A DNA stretch of 64,000 bases from Leminorella richardii (GCF_900478135.1 NZ_LS483470.1:3649501-3713500), one strand, 5' to 3'. Positions 45,867 to 55,170 are shown, counted from the first letter of the stretch. Numbers and translations are program-made. Notes: generated by a model not told the origin, from the sequence alone.

Positions 45867-47129
45867 CTACGCCGCCTTACGCGGCCGAATAATCACCACC
45901 ATCACAGCCGCAGCAATCAGGCAGCCCACCATCAGGCCGAAGCCCGCAGCGTAAGAGCCCTGATAGTACTGAATCAGATAGCCTATCGCCATCGGCGCGA
46001 TAAAGCCGCCGATTTGCCCGCCGGTATTGATAAAGCCGCTGGCGAAGCCCATCACCTTCGCAGGCAGCACTTCCATCGAAATCGCCCAGAACACGCCGAA
46101 CGGCATGAAGATGCCAAACGCCGCCGTCAGCGTCAGCCACAGCACGCACATGTTCGAGTCGGTCGCGGCGAACGCCAGCCACATAAACAGAGCGCCCAAC
46201 AGGTAGCAGGTAGCGACGAAAATCTGCTTGCGCCCGCCAAACAGGCGGTTACACACCCAGCTAGCCACCAGCATGGCAACAAACGAGGCGAAGAACGGAA
46301 TGGACGCCACGATGCCCATTTTCACCATCGCGAACTGACGCACGTCCACCAGATAAGACGGCAGCCAGGAGAGGAATCCCCAAAACGCGACGCCGAACAG
46401 CAGATAGGTGAGCATCAGCATCCACAAACCCGGCTCGCGCACCGCCGCAGCCAGCGCTCGGCGCTTGTCTTCTTTGCTCAACGCCACCGTATCCGCCGCG
46501 TTTTGCCCTTCGCGAATTTCCGCCAGCTCTTCTTTCGTTACGTCAGGATGATCTTCCGGGCGATCGCGCATGTACTTCCAGCACAGCCAGGTGACGATAA
46601 AGCCGGGAATGGCGAACACGTAGAACACGCCGCGCCAGCCGACCCACTGCATCAACAGCACCACCAGCAGCGGCGCAAAGGCCGGGCCGAGGGCGATGGA
46701 GCACAGGTTTAAAGAGTTAGCCCGCACCTGCTCCTTTTTCGGGAACCACTGGCTGATAAGCTTCCAGGAAGCCGGCGGGTGCATGGCCTCGCCGGCGCCG
46801 AACAGCGGCCTTACCAGCAGCAGGCCGACAAAGCCGCCGACCATGCCGGTAAAGGCGGTAAACAGCGACCACCAGAACAGCGCCAGCGTCATGGTCACCC
46901 TGCCGCCAAAGCGGTCGACCATCAGGCCAGCGACGATTTGCAAAAGCCCGTAACCGATGAAGAAAGCGCTGAGCACCAGCCCCTTTTCCCCCGCCGTCAA
47001 CCCCAGCTCTGCGCTGATTGCCGGTAGCGCAACGGAAAAGTTAACCCTGTCGAGATAAGAAATCAGAAATATTAACCAAAGTATCAGCAACATCTTGTTG
47101 CGGACACGCCATTGTCCTAAACCCATCAT
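45867..47129 (-). CDS. MFS carrier, anion:cation symporter (GudP-like) family
   Basis: 420 residues, 12 membrane segments. Family features: ISYLDRVNFSVALPAI in helix 1, GLMVDRFGGRVTM (motif A), GAGEAMHPPASWKLISQWFPKKEQVRANSLNLCSIALGPAFAPLL. ACS-family members import organic anions such as sugar acids and carboxylates, matching a carboxylate pathway. Last gene of the leftward operon; 34 bases after the hydrolase gene. Confidence 0.9.
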   Translation of the reverse strand: MMGLGQWRVRNKMLLILWLIFLISYLDRVNFSVALPAISAELGLTAGEKGLVLSAFFIGYGLLQIVAGLMVDRFGGRVTMTLALFWWSLFTAFTGMVGGFVGLLLVRPLFGAGEAMHPPASWKLISQWFPKKEQVRANSLNLCSIALGPAFAPLLVVLLMQWVGWRGVFYVFAIPGFIVTWLCWKYMRDRPEDHPDVTKEELAEIREGQNAADTVALSKEDKRRALAAAVREPGLWMLMLTYLLFGVAFWGFLSWLPSYLVDVRQFAMVKMGIVASIPFFASFVAMLVASWVCNRLFGGRKQIFVATCYLLGALFMWLAFAATDSNMCVLWLTLTAAFGIFMPFGVFWAISMEVLPAKVMGFASGFINTGGQIGGFIAPMAIGYLIQYYQGSYAAGFGLMVGCLIAAAVMVVIIRPRKAA

Positions 47130-47163
47130 TTTTTATTGTCTCCTGTCTGATAGAGGAAGATCT

Positions 47164-48135
47164 TTATAGTGAGTGGTGCATTAAACCCTGCTGCGTCATC
47201 CAGTCCTGAATCAGCCCGGCGATGTCGTCAGAGTTGCGGTCCATAATCAGAATGTGCGAGTTGCCGCGGATGCCGCGCTTGGGCAGATCGACCCACGTTA
47301 CCGGCACCTGCACCTGCGAAAGCCGATCGGCATAGGAGGAGACGTTGCGATAAAACTCGCTCCACCAGGTTTTGCCGGCGTCAACGTTGTCGCCCCAGAC
47401 AAACAGGAACGGCACCTCTTTCAGAAGGGAGATATCGACGTTCTCCGTCTGCGGCGCGCCGGAAGGCTCCAGCAAAATCACAGCCGCCACCCTGTCCGGA
47501 TGCTGCTGCACCACGTTCAGGATTTGTCCGCAGCCCTGACTGTGGGCGAGAATGACGCATTTCCCCAGCTTCGCCAGCAGCGCCGCATAGGCCGCCTCGG
47601 CCAGCGCGTCGTTACAGGTCCAGCGGGGGACCGCCTGCTTCATAAAAGTGTCGAACGCGTCGACCGGGAACTGCTGGCCGGGCCAAACTTCGCGAGCCGC
47701 GTAGTCGGGGCCAAAGCGGAAGCTTTCCCACGCCTGCTGCTTGGTACGAAACTGCGGGTGACCGTCGTAGATATGCGGGTACTGGGCCCAGGAGGCCCGA
47801 CCGCGCTCTACGCCGTCGCACACGTAGGTGTTGTGACCGCGACGGAGGAAATAGTTGTGCATGCCAGGCCTGCCGTCCGGCGTGGTTTCCCAGCAGGCGC
47901 CGGTCATGCCGCCGCCGTGAATAAACGCCAGCGGATAGCGCGCCTGCGGCTTTTCGTGGTGCATAAACTGCACGTACATCTGCCCGGCCTCAAACTGCCC
48001 GTTGGGGTCGAGCAGCGACGGCTTGCAGCCTTTCGCGATGGTGGTTTCAAACGGCGGCTGGCCGCTGATTTCGTATTCCCGACCGCCGACAAAAAAGCTG
48101 CCGAGATCCCGGATGTGTAATGACTCGTTATTCAC
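47164..48135 (-). CDS. Alpha/beta hydrolase, probable esterase
   Basis: 323 residues, cytoplasmic. Oxyanion segment FIHGGGMTGACWE, nucleophile Ser199 in VILAHSQGCGQ, and a possible catalytic His in GIRGNSHILIMDRNSDD. I chose GTG at 48135, which begins one base after the lyase stop with GGGAG six bases upstream; a start at 48168 would overlap the lyase gene. It may release an acid from an ester before CoA activation. Confidence 0.8.
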   Translation of the reverse strand: MNNESLHIRDLGSFFVGGREYEISGQPPFETTIAKGCKPSLLDPNGQFEAGQMYVQFMHHEKPQARYPLAFIHGGGMTGACWETTPDGRPGMHNYFLRRGHNTYVCDGVERGRASWAQYPHIYDGHPQFRTKQQAWESFRFGPDYAAREVWPGQQFPVDAFDTFMKQAVPRWTCNDALAEAAYAALLAKLGKCVILAHSQGCGQILNVVQQHPDRVAAVILLEPSGAPQTENVDISLLKEVPFLFVWGDNVDAGKTWWSEFYRNVSSYADRLSQVQVPVTWVDLPKRGIRGNSHILIMDRNSDDIAGLIQDWMTQQGLMHHSL

Positions 48136-48136
48136 G

Positions 48137-49111
48137 TCAGGCTCCCTCTGTCCAGAAGCTAAACTCACCGTAGCTGCGCGCCTGCGCCAGATGACTCATC
48201 AGGTTGGGCTGGATCTGCTGGCGGATAAACGCCACCGCCGTAAGCAGCTTTTCCCGGGAGACGCCGGTATCGATCCCCATTCGCCAAAGCATGTTCGCCA
48301 CGTCTTCCGTCGCCGAATTACCGGCAGCGCCGGGCGCAAACGGACAGCCGCCCAGCCCGCCCGCCGCTGTTTCGAAGCGTCGAACGCCGTGGGTAAGTGC
48401 CACCAATGTATTGGCCAACGCCATGCCGTGGGTATCGTGAACGTGTAGGCCAACGTCGAGCGATGGGTTGGTATCGCGCACGCGAGCCAGCAGTTCTCCC
48501 GTTTGCCGGGGAGACGCGACGCCGATGGTGTCACACAAAGTGACGTCGCGAACGCCGCGGGATAATGCCTCAGACAGCAGCCACAAAACCGTGTCTGCGC
48601 TCACGGCGCCGGCAAACGGGCAGCCGAAGACCGTCGCCATGCTGAGCGTGACGTGCATATCGGGATACGCCGACGTTATCGCAGCCAGATCGGCCAGCGA
48701 GGCCTCGTGAGTACGGTTGATATTCGCCAGATTGTGCTGTTCCCCGGCGGAAATCACGTAGCTGATGTGGTGCACGCCCGCGTTCAAGGCGTTCTCGGCG
48801 CCGCGCAGGTTGGGCGCCAGAGCGACGATATCGAGACCGAGATTTTCCTCTCTGTTCCTCCTCAAGACGTGTTCAACAATCCGCTGGGCATCCGCCATCT
48901 GCGGGATAGCCTTGGGATTAACAAACGACGTAATTTCAAAGCGCTGTAGCCCGGAATCAATCAGCAGATCGATAGCCTGCTGTTTGGTTTCGGTCGGGAT
49001 CCAGTCGCAGATGTTCTGAAAGCCGTCGCGCGGGCAGACCTCCGTCAGCGCCACGCTTGACGGCAGGGGAACCCCGTTCCCCGCGCCGCCAATCCATTGA
49101 GTCTGATTCAT
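48137..49111 (-). CDS. HMG-CoA lyase-family DRE-TIM metallolyase
   Basis: 324 residues: TEVCPRDGFQNI (metal and catalytic Arg/Asp), FEITSFVNPKAIPQMADA, DVTLCDTIGVASP, HVHDTHGMALANTLVAL (metal His pair) and GGLGGCPFAPGAAGNSATED (catalytic Cys loop). These are the signatures of 3-hydroxy-3-methylglutaryl-CoA lyase, which gives acetyl-CoA plus a 3-oxo acid. The substrate may be HMG-CoA or a related 3-hydroxy-3-alkyl acyl-CoA. Its start overlaps the CoA-transferase stop (ATGA). Confidence 0.88.
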   Translation of the reverse strand: MNQTQWIGGAGNGVPLPSSVALTEVCPRDGFQNICDWIPTETKQQAIDLLIDSGLQRFEITSFVNPKAIPQMADAQRIVEHVLRRNREENLGLDIVALAPNLRGAENALNAGVHHISYVISAGEQHNLANINRTHEASLADLAAITSAYPDMHVTLSMATVFGCPFAGAVSADTVLWLLSEALSRGVRDVTLCDTIGVASPRQTGELLARVRDTNPSLDVGLHVHDTHGMALANTLVALTHGVRRFETAAGGLGGCPFAPGAAGNSATEDVANMLWRMGIDTGVSREKLLTAVAFIRQQIQPNLMSHLAQARSYGEFSFWTEGA

Positions 49112-50304
49112 AGGATCCCCTCGGCTTGCAGCTGTTCAAGCTCCGCTTCGCTCAGCCCCAGGCCGTCGCCGTACACTTCCCGATTGTGCTGCCCCAGCAG
49201 CGGGGACGGCGTACGGATGCCGGTCGGCGTACCGGTCAGCTTGATGTGCGAGCCCGTCAGCTTGAGCGTCCCGGCTTTCGGGTGCTCAACCTCAACGAAC
49301 ATCTCACGCGCGTCGGCAATGTGCGGATCGGCCACCAGTTGGTCGATATTGTTAATCGGCGCCGAGGGCACGCCCGCGCCCAGCATGCGGTCAACGATAT
49401 CGCTGACGGTATGCTGGCGGCTCCAAGCCTCAACGACGGCTTTCAGAGACGCATGGTTTTTAACCCGCAGCGGATTGGTTTTAAACACTTCGCAGTCCGT
49501 CAGCTCCGGCTGCCCCATCACCTGTGCGACCAAACTCCAGAGCTTATCGTTGGCGGCGGCAATCACCACATCGCCGTCTCTGGCTTTAAAGGTGTCGTAG
49601 GGATAACAGGACTCGTAGCGGTTGCCGATGCGTTCGGGAATGCGCCCTTCCGTCAGGTAGATCTGGGTGATGATTTCCAGGCTGGCAACCACTGAATCCA
49701 CCAGCGCGATATCAACCTTCTGCCCTTCGCCAGTTTGGTCTCGATGGCGCAGAGCCGCCAGCGTGCCGATCGCCGCCGACAGGCCGGCCAGCACGTCGCT
49801 CATCGCTGTACCGGAGCGGGTCGGTTCGCCGCCCGGCCAGCCGGTGGTGCTCATCAGCCCGCCCATTGCCTGGCCGATAATGTCGTAGCCGGGGCGTTGG
49901 CTGTAAGGACCGGTGTGGCCAAAGCCGGAAATGGCGCAGTAGACGATGCGCGGGTTGACCTTTTTCAGATCCTCATAGCCCAGCCCCAGTTTTTCCATGG
50001 TGCCCGGACGATAGTTTTCCACCACGATGTCGGCGGTTTTCACCAGTTCCAGAAACAGCGCCTTTCCGCGCCCCTTCAGGTTCAGCGTCACGCCTTTCTT
50101 GTTGCGGTTCAGGTTCATGTAGTAGGCGCTTTCGCCGTTTTTAAACGGCGCGAACTGCCGGGTATCGTCGCCCGCGCCGGGGCGCTCTATCTTGATGACC
50201 TCGGCGCCCATGTCCGCCAGCATCATGGTGCAAAAAGGCCCGGCCAACACGCGGGTCAAGTCCAGCACCCGTAGTCCGGCAAGCGCGCCCTGTTGATGTT
50301 CCAT
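49108..50304 (-). CDS. CaiB/BaiF-type (class III) CoA-transferase
   Basis: 398 residues: GLRVLDLTRVLAGPFCTMMLADMGAEVIKIERPGAGDDTR, catalytic Asp in this family near residue 169, and NLNRNKKGVTLNLKGRGKALFLEL. It transfers CoA from a donor such as succinyl-CoA to a carboxylic acid. First gene of the four-gene operon; AGGAG before the ATG and a sigma-54 promoter upstream. Together with the lyase it would activate and split a dicarboxylic hydroxy acid. Confidence 0.92.
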   Translation of the reverse strand: MEHQQGALAGLRVLDLTRVLAGPFCTMMLADMGAEVIKIERPGAGDDTRQFAPFKNGESAYYMNLNRNKKGVTLNLKGRGKALFLELVKTADIVVENYRPGTMEKLGLGYEDLKKVNPRIVYCAISGFGHTGPYSQRPGYDIIGQAMGGLMSTTGWPGGEPTRSGTAMSDVLAGLSAAIGTLAALRHRDQTGEGQKVDIALVDSVVASLEIITQIYLTEGRIPERIGNRYESCYPYDTFKARDGDVVIAAANDKLWSLVAQVMGQPELTDCEVFKTNPLRVKNHASLKAVVEAWSRQHTVSDIVDRMLGAGVPSAPINNIDQLVADPHIADAREMFVEVEHPKAGTLKLTGSHIKLTGTPTGIRTPSPLLGQHNREVYGDGLGLSEAELEQLQAEGIL

Positions 50305-50346
50305 CTGTTACTCCTTGCTGTGTTGTAGTGAATCTCTGATTCGCTA

Positions 50347-50363
50347 TAGCAAGGGGTGTGCCA
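50347..50363 (-). promoter_or_regulatory. Sigma-54 (-24/-12) promoter of the CoA-transferase operon
   Basis: On the minus strand TGGCAC-ACCCC-TTGCT matches the RpoN consensus (TGGCAC-N5-TTGCW) at every conserved position. It lies 43-59 bases upstream of the CoA-transferase ATG, so transcription would start near 50335. Confidence 0.88.
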
Positions 50364-50474
50364 GCGGAAAACTAATTACACGAAATACCTCTAGAAGGTG
50401 CATAAAAACAAGGGGATGAATAAAAATTGGGAATAAGAAACAGAGGAGAGATAAAAGCGAAAGGACAAAAACCA

Positions 50475-50513
50475 TGTATCACTATAGATACTTACTTAAT
50501 CATATTTGATACA
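50475..50513. promoter_or_regulatory. Putative upstream activating sequence for the sigma-54 promoter
   Basis: TGTATCA (50475-50481) and TGATACA (50507-50513) form an inverted repeat; GTATC-ACTATA-GATAC lies inside it (50476-50491). The distance of about 115-165 bases from the promoter is normal for enhancer sites of AAA+ activators. Confidence 0.5.
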
Positions 50514-50567
50514 CCCATTCATTTAAAAGCTGGCAGTAAAATCATACCGAAAGGGGATAAACGAAAA

Positions 50568-50585
50568 GGGCGCTTTACAGCGCCC
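50568..50585 (-). terminator. Terminator of hscC
   Basis: GGGCGC (50568-50573) pairs with GCGCCC (50580-50585), followed on the minus strand by TTTTCG. It separates hscC from the sigma-54 promoter region. Confidence 0.65.
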
Positions 50586-50603
50586 CTCGATTTAAAATGA
50601 ACC

Positions 50604-52289
50604 CTACAGCTTCATCGAATCCAAGTATTCCATCAGCTGTTTGCGCGCTGCCGCAATTTCCTCTACGCGGTGTTCGCCCAAAAGTTCATCGAACTCGGTG
50701 AGCCAAATGCCAATCTGAATGCGCTCATTGCCCAGCGTCTGCGCCCAGGCTCGCTCCAGTCGGGCGCGCAAAGCGCGGTTGGGCATTTCGTCGCGCGGGT
50801 GGATCTTCAGCGCCAGCAGGCGTTCATGGCTTTGGCGCTTTTGTTCTTCGCTCAGGCCAATTGGACTGTGGTCAATAACTTTGGTGTGGGTCTTGTTGGT
50901 CTCCAGCATGTTGACGTCTACTTCCAGCAGGCCATTGATGTCATAGCTAAAGCGAACGTCTAACGACTGAATGCGCCCATTTGGCTCGATAGGCACCTGA
51001 AACTCGTCTACCAGAATGTTGTTCTCAACGCGGGGGCTTTCCCCCTGATAGACGGCGACGCGAATAAATTCTTGCTCTGGATGGCCGGTATAGAAGGTCT
51101 CAACGCGAGAAGTCGGCACGACGGTGTTACGCTCGATAATCGGCGAAAACACGCCAGACACTTTACCGTTGTTGGTAGAAATGCCGAGAGTGTAGGGGCA
51201 GACGTCCGTTAGGATTACTTCATCAATCGCTTCATCGCGCAGACGGCAGGCTGCCTGTACCGCCGCCCCCAAAGCAACGATGGTGCTCGGGTCAAGGTGC
51301 TGGTGGGGCATTTTTCCAAACAGCCGGACGACTAAGCGCTGGATAATCGACAGTTGCGATGCGCCGCCTACCAGTACCAGATTGTCCAGCTCGCTTGGCT
51401 GCAGTCGCGCATCGTTCAGCGCCTGCTCAATCGGCGCCCGCAGGCGGTTGAGTAGCGGCAGCCAGACCTTTTCCGCTTTCTGCATGTCCAGCTCGTAGCG
51501 CCACTCTTTGTCCTGCCACTGCCAGACAATGTCGACTTCTTGAGCACCCATGCGGCACTTGGCCTCTTCGGCACTGTCATTCAAGCGAGCCAGAGCGTCT
51601 ACTTCTACGTCTCCTTCACTGATTTTCCACTCTTTCAGGCAGTCTTTCACGAGAGCGTGAGTGAAGTCTTCTCCACCCAGATAGTTATCCCCTGCGGAAG
51701 AGTGGACTTCAATCAGCGGCAGGGCAAACTCCAGTACCGTCACGTCAAACGTACCGCCGCCGAGATCAAACACCAGCGTGCGACCGAACTCTTGAGTATG
51801 CAGTCCGTAAGCCATAGCGGCAGCGGTAGGCTCGTTAATCAGGCGAACGGCATTAAGCTCCGCCAGCTCGGCGGCAAAGCGGGTTTGCTTGCGCTGCTCG
51901 TCGCTAAAGTAGGCGGGAACGGAAATCACTACATCCGTAATGGTCTGACCCAGCCAGGCTTCAGCGTCGGCCTTCAGAGACTTCAGCACCAGAGCCGACA
52001 GCTCCGGCGCGTTGAAGGTCTTGTCCCCTAAATGAAACGTTTTGCTGCTGCCCATAAAGCGCTTGAACAGTGCAGCAGACTTGGTTGGATGAGTCGTCAG
52101 TCGGGAGAACGCCGGGCGGCCAACCAGAATAGAGCCGTCTTCATCAAGGCTCACGGCGGAAGGTGTCAGATATTCACCCAGCGCGTTGGGGATCAGCTGC
52201 GCTTTTCCATCCTGCCAAACGCTGATAAGACTGTTGGTTGTCCCTAAGTCAATGCCGATCGCCGGCACAGACGCACGTTCTCCATTCAT
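50604..52289 (-). CDS. hscC: Hsp70-family chaperone HscC (Hsc62)
   Basis: 561 residues, shorter than DnaK as usual for HscC. ATPase motifs: GIDLGTTNSLISVW (12-25), RLINEPTAAAMAYGL, VFDLGGGTFDVTVLEFA, and VLVGGASQLSIIQRLV. The substrate domain (ILTDVCPYTLGISTNNGK onward) is followed by a short lid. HscC works with the J proteins DjlB/DjlC in E. coli; here the DjlC-like gene is at 29442. Monocistronic with its own terminator. Confidence 0.93.
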   Translation of the reverse strand: MNGERASVPAIGIDLGTTNSLISVWQDGKAQLIPNALGEYLTPSAVSLDEDGSILVGRPAFSRLTTHPTKSAALFKRFMGSSKTFHLGDKTFNAPELSALVLKSLKADAEAWLGQTITDVVISVPAYFSDEQRKQTRFAAELAELNAVRLINEPTAAAMAYGLHTQEFGRTLVFDLGGGTFDVTVLEFALPLIEVHSSAGDNYLGGEDFTHALVKDCLKEWKISEGDVEVDALARLNDSAEEAKCRMGAQEVDIVWQWQDKEWRYELDMQKAEKVWLPLLNRLRAPIEQALNDARLQPSELDNLVLVGGASQLSIIQRLVVRLFGKMPHQHLDPSTIVALGAAVQAACRLRDEAIDEVILTDVCPYTLGISTNNGKVSGVFSPIIERNTVVPTSRVETFYTGHPEQEFIRVAVYQGESPRVENNILVDEFQVPIEPNGRIQSLDVRFSYDINGLLEVDVNMLETNKTHTKVIDHSPIGLSEEQKRQSHERLLALKIHPRDEMPNRALRARLERAWAQTLGNERIQIGIWLTEFDELLGEHRVEEIAAARKQLMEYLDSMKL

Positions 52290-52348
52290 GACCTGCTCCC
52301 CTGAAGTTGCTCACTAACTCAGCATAATATAGGGGGAACAGACGGCGA

Positions 52349-52852
52349 TCAAACGTTCAGGCCGTTCTCCTGTCTGATTGTCTCCAGAAGCGCACTTGCT
52401 CCAGCCGCCACCATTCGCTCGGTTTGAGCAAAATTACCCGTATAGTACGGGTCGGGCACGTCTGCCGCTTCGGCGTTCGGCACAAAGTCCATCAGCTTAT
52501 ACAGGTGGTCAATAAACGGCGTGCCGGCAATGGCTCGGATATCTTCAACGTTGCTCTGATCCATCGCAATCAGGTAGTGGACTTGCCCGATATCCTCACG
52601 CTGCAACAAAGAGGCACGCATGGTGGAAAAGTCGATCCCTCGCTGGCGAAGCACCTCCTGTGTACCCCGATGGGGCGGGTTACCCACATTCCATCTTTCA
52701 GTCCCGGCTGAGCACACTTCAATACGGTCAGCCAGCCCCGCCTGTTCCACTAAATGGCGAAAAATCCCCTCGGCCATAGGCGAACGGCAGATATTCCCCA
52801 AACAGACAAACTTCACGACGATTTTCTTACTATTCCCTACTTTTCGCCCCAT
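52349..52852 (-). CDS. Low-molecular-weight protein tyrosine phosphatase
   Basis: 167 residues. Active-site loop CLGNICRS (17-24), with Cys17 nucleophile and Arg23, and the general-acid loop VPDPYYTG. Stand-alone rather than next to a capsule kinase, so it is closer to housekeeping YfkJ-like enzymes than Wzb. The ATG at 52852 gives an N-terminal extension of about 10 residues; a GTG at residue 13 is an alternative start. Confidence 0.9.
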   Translation of the reverse strand: MGRKVGNSKKIVVKFVCLGNICRSPMAEGIFRHLVEQAGLADRIEVCSAGTERWNVGNPPHRGTQEVLRQRGIDFSTMRASLLQREDIGQVHYLIAMDQSNVEDIRAIAGTPFIDHLYKLMDFVPNAEAADVPDPYYTGNFAQTERMVAAGASALLETIRQENGLNV

Positions 52853-53045
52853 GTTAGCCTCTTCTTTTCACTTTTTTGTCTACAAACAATAACGCATTTT
52901 CTCATCAAACGCTCATCACGCGCTCACTTTACTCATTGAATTCATAATGAATACTGTCTAAAGAAACCATAACCCGACTTTACCTCTCGTCAAGAAACTA
53001 CTATGGTTGATCGGAAACGATGTTGATAGCTAAACGGGAGATTTT

Positions 53046-54464
53046 GTGAAAAAGGCTCTTGGCGTCTTCTTCCCTCTGTACACCACAACGCTTATCATGC
53101 TGCTGGGTTCGGGTCTATTGACGACCTATATTTCTCTTCGCCTAGCTTCCGCTAACGTCAGCGGTGCGCTGATAGGTGCACTAACGGCCGCTAACTACGT
53201 CGGGCTGGTGCTTGGCGGTAAGGTAGGCCACTACCTGATTGTCCGCGTCGGCCATATTCGCACCTATGTCGCCTGTGCCGGCATTATCACGGCGGCAGTA
53301 CTGATGCACGGCATGACGTCTATGCTGCCCGTTTGGGTTGGCCTGCGGTTAATCATTGGCCTGTGTTTGATGTGCCAATACATGGTGCTGGAGAGCTGGT
53401 TTAACGATCAGGCTGAGCCCAGCCAGCGTGGAATGGTGTTTGGTTTCTATATGGCAGCCTCCTATCTGGGGATGGCGCTGGGGCAGCTGGTGCTGATCCT
53501 GCTGCCGGATTTGGAAATTCAGTCTTTACTGATTATTGCGCTCTGCTTCTCCCTTTGTCTGGTACCTATTGCCTTAACCACTCGCAGCCACGCCACGCAG
53601 ATCTCCCCGGCGCCGATGGAGCTGCGCTTTTTTGTGGGGGCAATCCCTAAAGTATTAGCCTCGACACTGGTGGTCGGCATGGTGGTCGGCTCGTTCTACG
53701 GGCTAGCGCCAGTCTATACTCAGCTTCAGTCGCTTTCTACTCAACAGACGGGGCTGTTTATGGCACTGTCTATTTGTGCGGGGCTTATTGTTCAGCTTCC
53801 CTTTAGCTGGTTTTCCGATCGCTATAACCGGCTAACATTACTGAAGATTATTTCTCTTACGCTGGCCATTGCGGCGCTACCCCTAGCCTTTCTTCCGCAC
53901 ATTGATTTTACGCTGCTGCTTGGCATTGGTTTTGTCATCGGCATGCTCCAATTTACCCTCTATCCGCTGGTGGTCGCGCTGGCTAACGACCAGATTGAAC
54001 CAGAACGACGGGTGTCGCTGGCTGCCTGCCTGCTGATGGCATTCGGCGTAGGAGCAAGTCTGGGGCCTCTGCTGGTGGGAGCGCTTATGGCGCCACTGGG
54101 AGGTAACATTCTGTACGCCTTTTTCGCCCTGTGCGGCATCCTTTTAGCGCTGCTCAGCAGAACTACCCAAAGAAAAGAGGTTCAGTTTGTCGAGGACGCC
54201 CCGCTTCCTCACGTCGCCATGCCGGACAGCCTGATGAGCTCCCCGCTGTCCCCTGCGCTTAACCCAAGCTTTGATGAACAGATGATTCAGGACGTCATGC
54301 CGCCGCCGGAATCTGCTAGCGAATCAGAGGCTGTTCCTCAGGATGACAACACCGCTGAACCACCAGAAGACGCGCCTCAGCCCAACGTCGAAGAAGAAAG
54401 GCCGCCAACGGAAAAACGACAGAACGATGAAGGCTTGGAAAAAGCCTTTACTATGCTGCCATAG
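53046..54464 (+). CDS. YcaD-like MFS transporter with long acidic Pro-rich tail
   Basis: 472 residues from a GTG with GGGAGA upstream. Twelve membrane segments (about 1-375) resemble E. coli YcaD: LTTYISLRLASANVSGALIGALTAANYVGLVLGGKVGHYLIVRVGHIRTYVACAG, LMCQYMVLESWFNDQ, QFTLYPLVVALANDQIE. The last 95 or so residues form a disordered acidic tail rich in Pro, Glu and Ser (PPPESASESEAVPQDD; EPPEDAPQPNVEEERPP), about 90 residues longer than YcaD. Substrate unknown. Confidence 0.83.
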   Translation: MKKALGVFFPLYTTTLIMLLGSGLLTTYISLRLASANVSGALIGALTAANYVGLVLGGKVGHYLIVRVGHIRTYVACAGIITAAVLMHGMTSMLPVWVGLRLIIGLCLMCQYMVLESWFNDQAEPSQRGMVFGFYMAASYLGMALGQLVLILLPDLEIQSLLIIALCFSLCLVPIALTTRSHATQISPAPMELRFFVGAIPKVLASTLVVGMVVGSFYGLAPVYTQLQSLSTQQTGLFMALSICAGLIVQLPFSWFSDRYNRLTLLKIISLTLAIAALPLAFLPHIDFTLLLGIGFVIGMLQFTLYPLVVALANDQIEPERRVSLAACLLMAFGVGASLGPLLVGALMAPLGGNILYAFFALCGILLALLSRTTQRKEVQFVEDAPLPHVAMPDSLMSSPLSPALNPSFDEQMIQDVMPPPESASESEAVPQDDNTAEPPEDAPQPNVEEERPPTEKRQNDEGLEKAFTMLP

Positions 54465-54501
54465 TGCTGCCATAGCGCTATTCAAAAACGAGACATGAGC
54501 A

Positions 54502-55089
54502 ATGACCGCACAGCAAGAAGTCATGACCGAACGCCTTCGGTTACGCCAGTGGAAACCTTCCGATCGGGAGCCGCTGGCTGCCATGCTGGCCGATCCCCGC
54601 GTCATGGCCTGTTTCCCCGCTACGCTAGATCGCACAGCCAGCGATGCCTTTGCCGACCGCTGTGAATCGGGTATTACCGAACGCGGCTGGGGGTTTTGGG
54701 CGGTAGAGCGTCTAGACTGCGAGCGCTTTATCGGCTGCGTCGGGCTTAATGTGCCTTCCGCGGCACTGCCGTTTTCTCCCTGCGTAGAAATTGGCTGGCG
54801 GCTAGCCTATAGCGCCTGGGGAAAGGGCTACGCGTTTGAAGCGGCAAAAGGCGCACTGCATGTAGGCTTCAAGGCGCTTGCACTTTCGGAGATCGTCGCG
54901 TTTACCACGCTAAATAATCACCGCTCGCGCGCGTTGATGGAAAGACTTGGCATGCAGCATTCGCCACAGGAAGACTTCGATCACCCCATGCTGCCTACCG
55001 ACAGCCCGCTGCTTAGGCACTGCCTGTATCGGCTGTCAAAAGAAACGTGGAATAGGCGCTCCGCCGACGCTAACGACAGAGCGCAATAG
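54502..55089 (+). CDS. RimJ/RimL-type GNAT acetyltransferase
   Basis: 195 residues: RLRLRQWKPSDREPLAAMLADPRVM start, VEIGWRLAYSAWGKGYAFEAAKGALHVGF (acetyl-CoA site) and AFTTLNNHRSRALMERLGM. This group acetylates protein N-termini or small amines; target unknown. ATG at 54502. Confidence 0.87.
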   Translation: MTAQQEVMTERLRLRQWKPSDREPLAAMLADPRVMACFPATLDRTASDAFADRCESGITERGWGFWAVERLDCERFIGCVGLNVPSAALPFSPCVEIGWRLAYSAWGKGYAFEAAKGALHVGFKALALSEIVAFTTLNNHRSRALMERLGMQHSPQEDFDHPMLPTDSPLLRHCLYRLSKETWNRRSADANDRAQ

Positions 55090-55170
55090 GAAGAAAAAGG
55101 TCCGCTAACCATGTCAGGGAGTAACGGACGAAGCACTACAGGGTGTAAAAAACCGGTCTTGACGTTGGGT

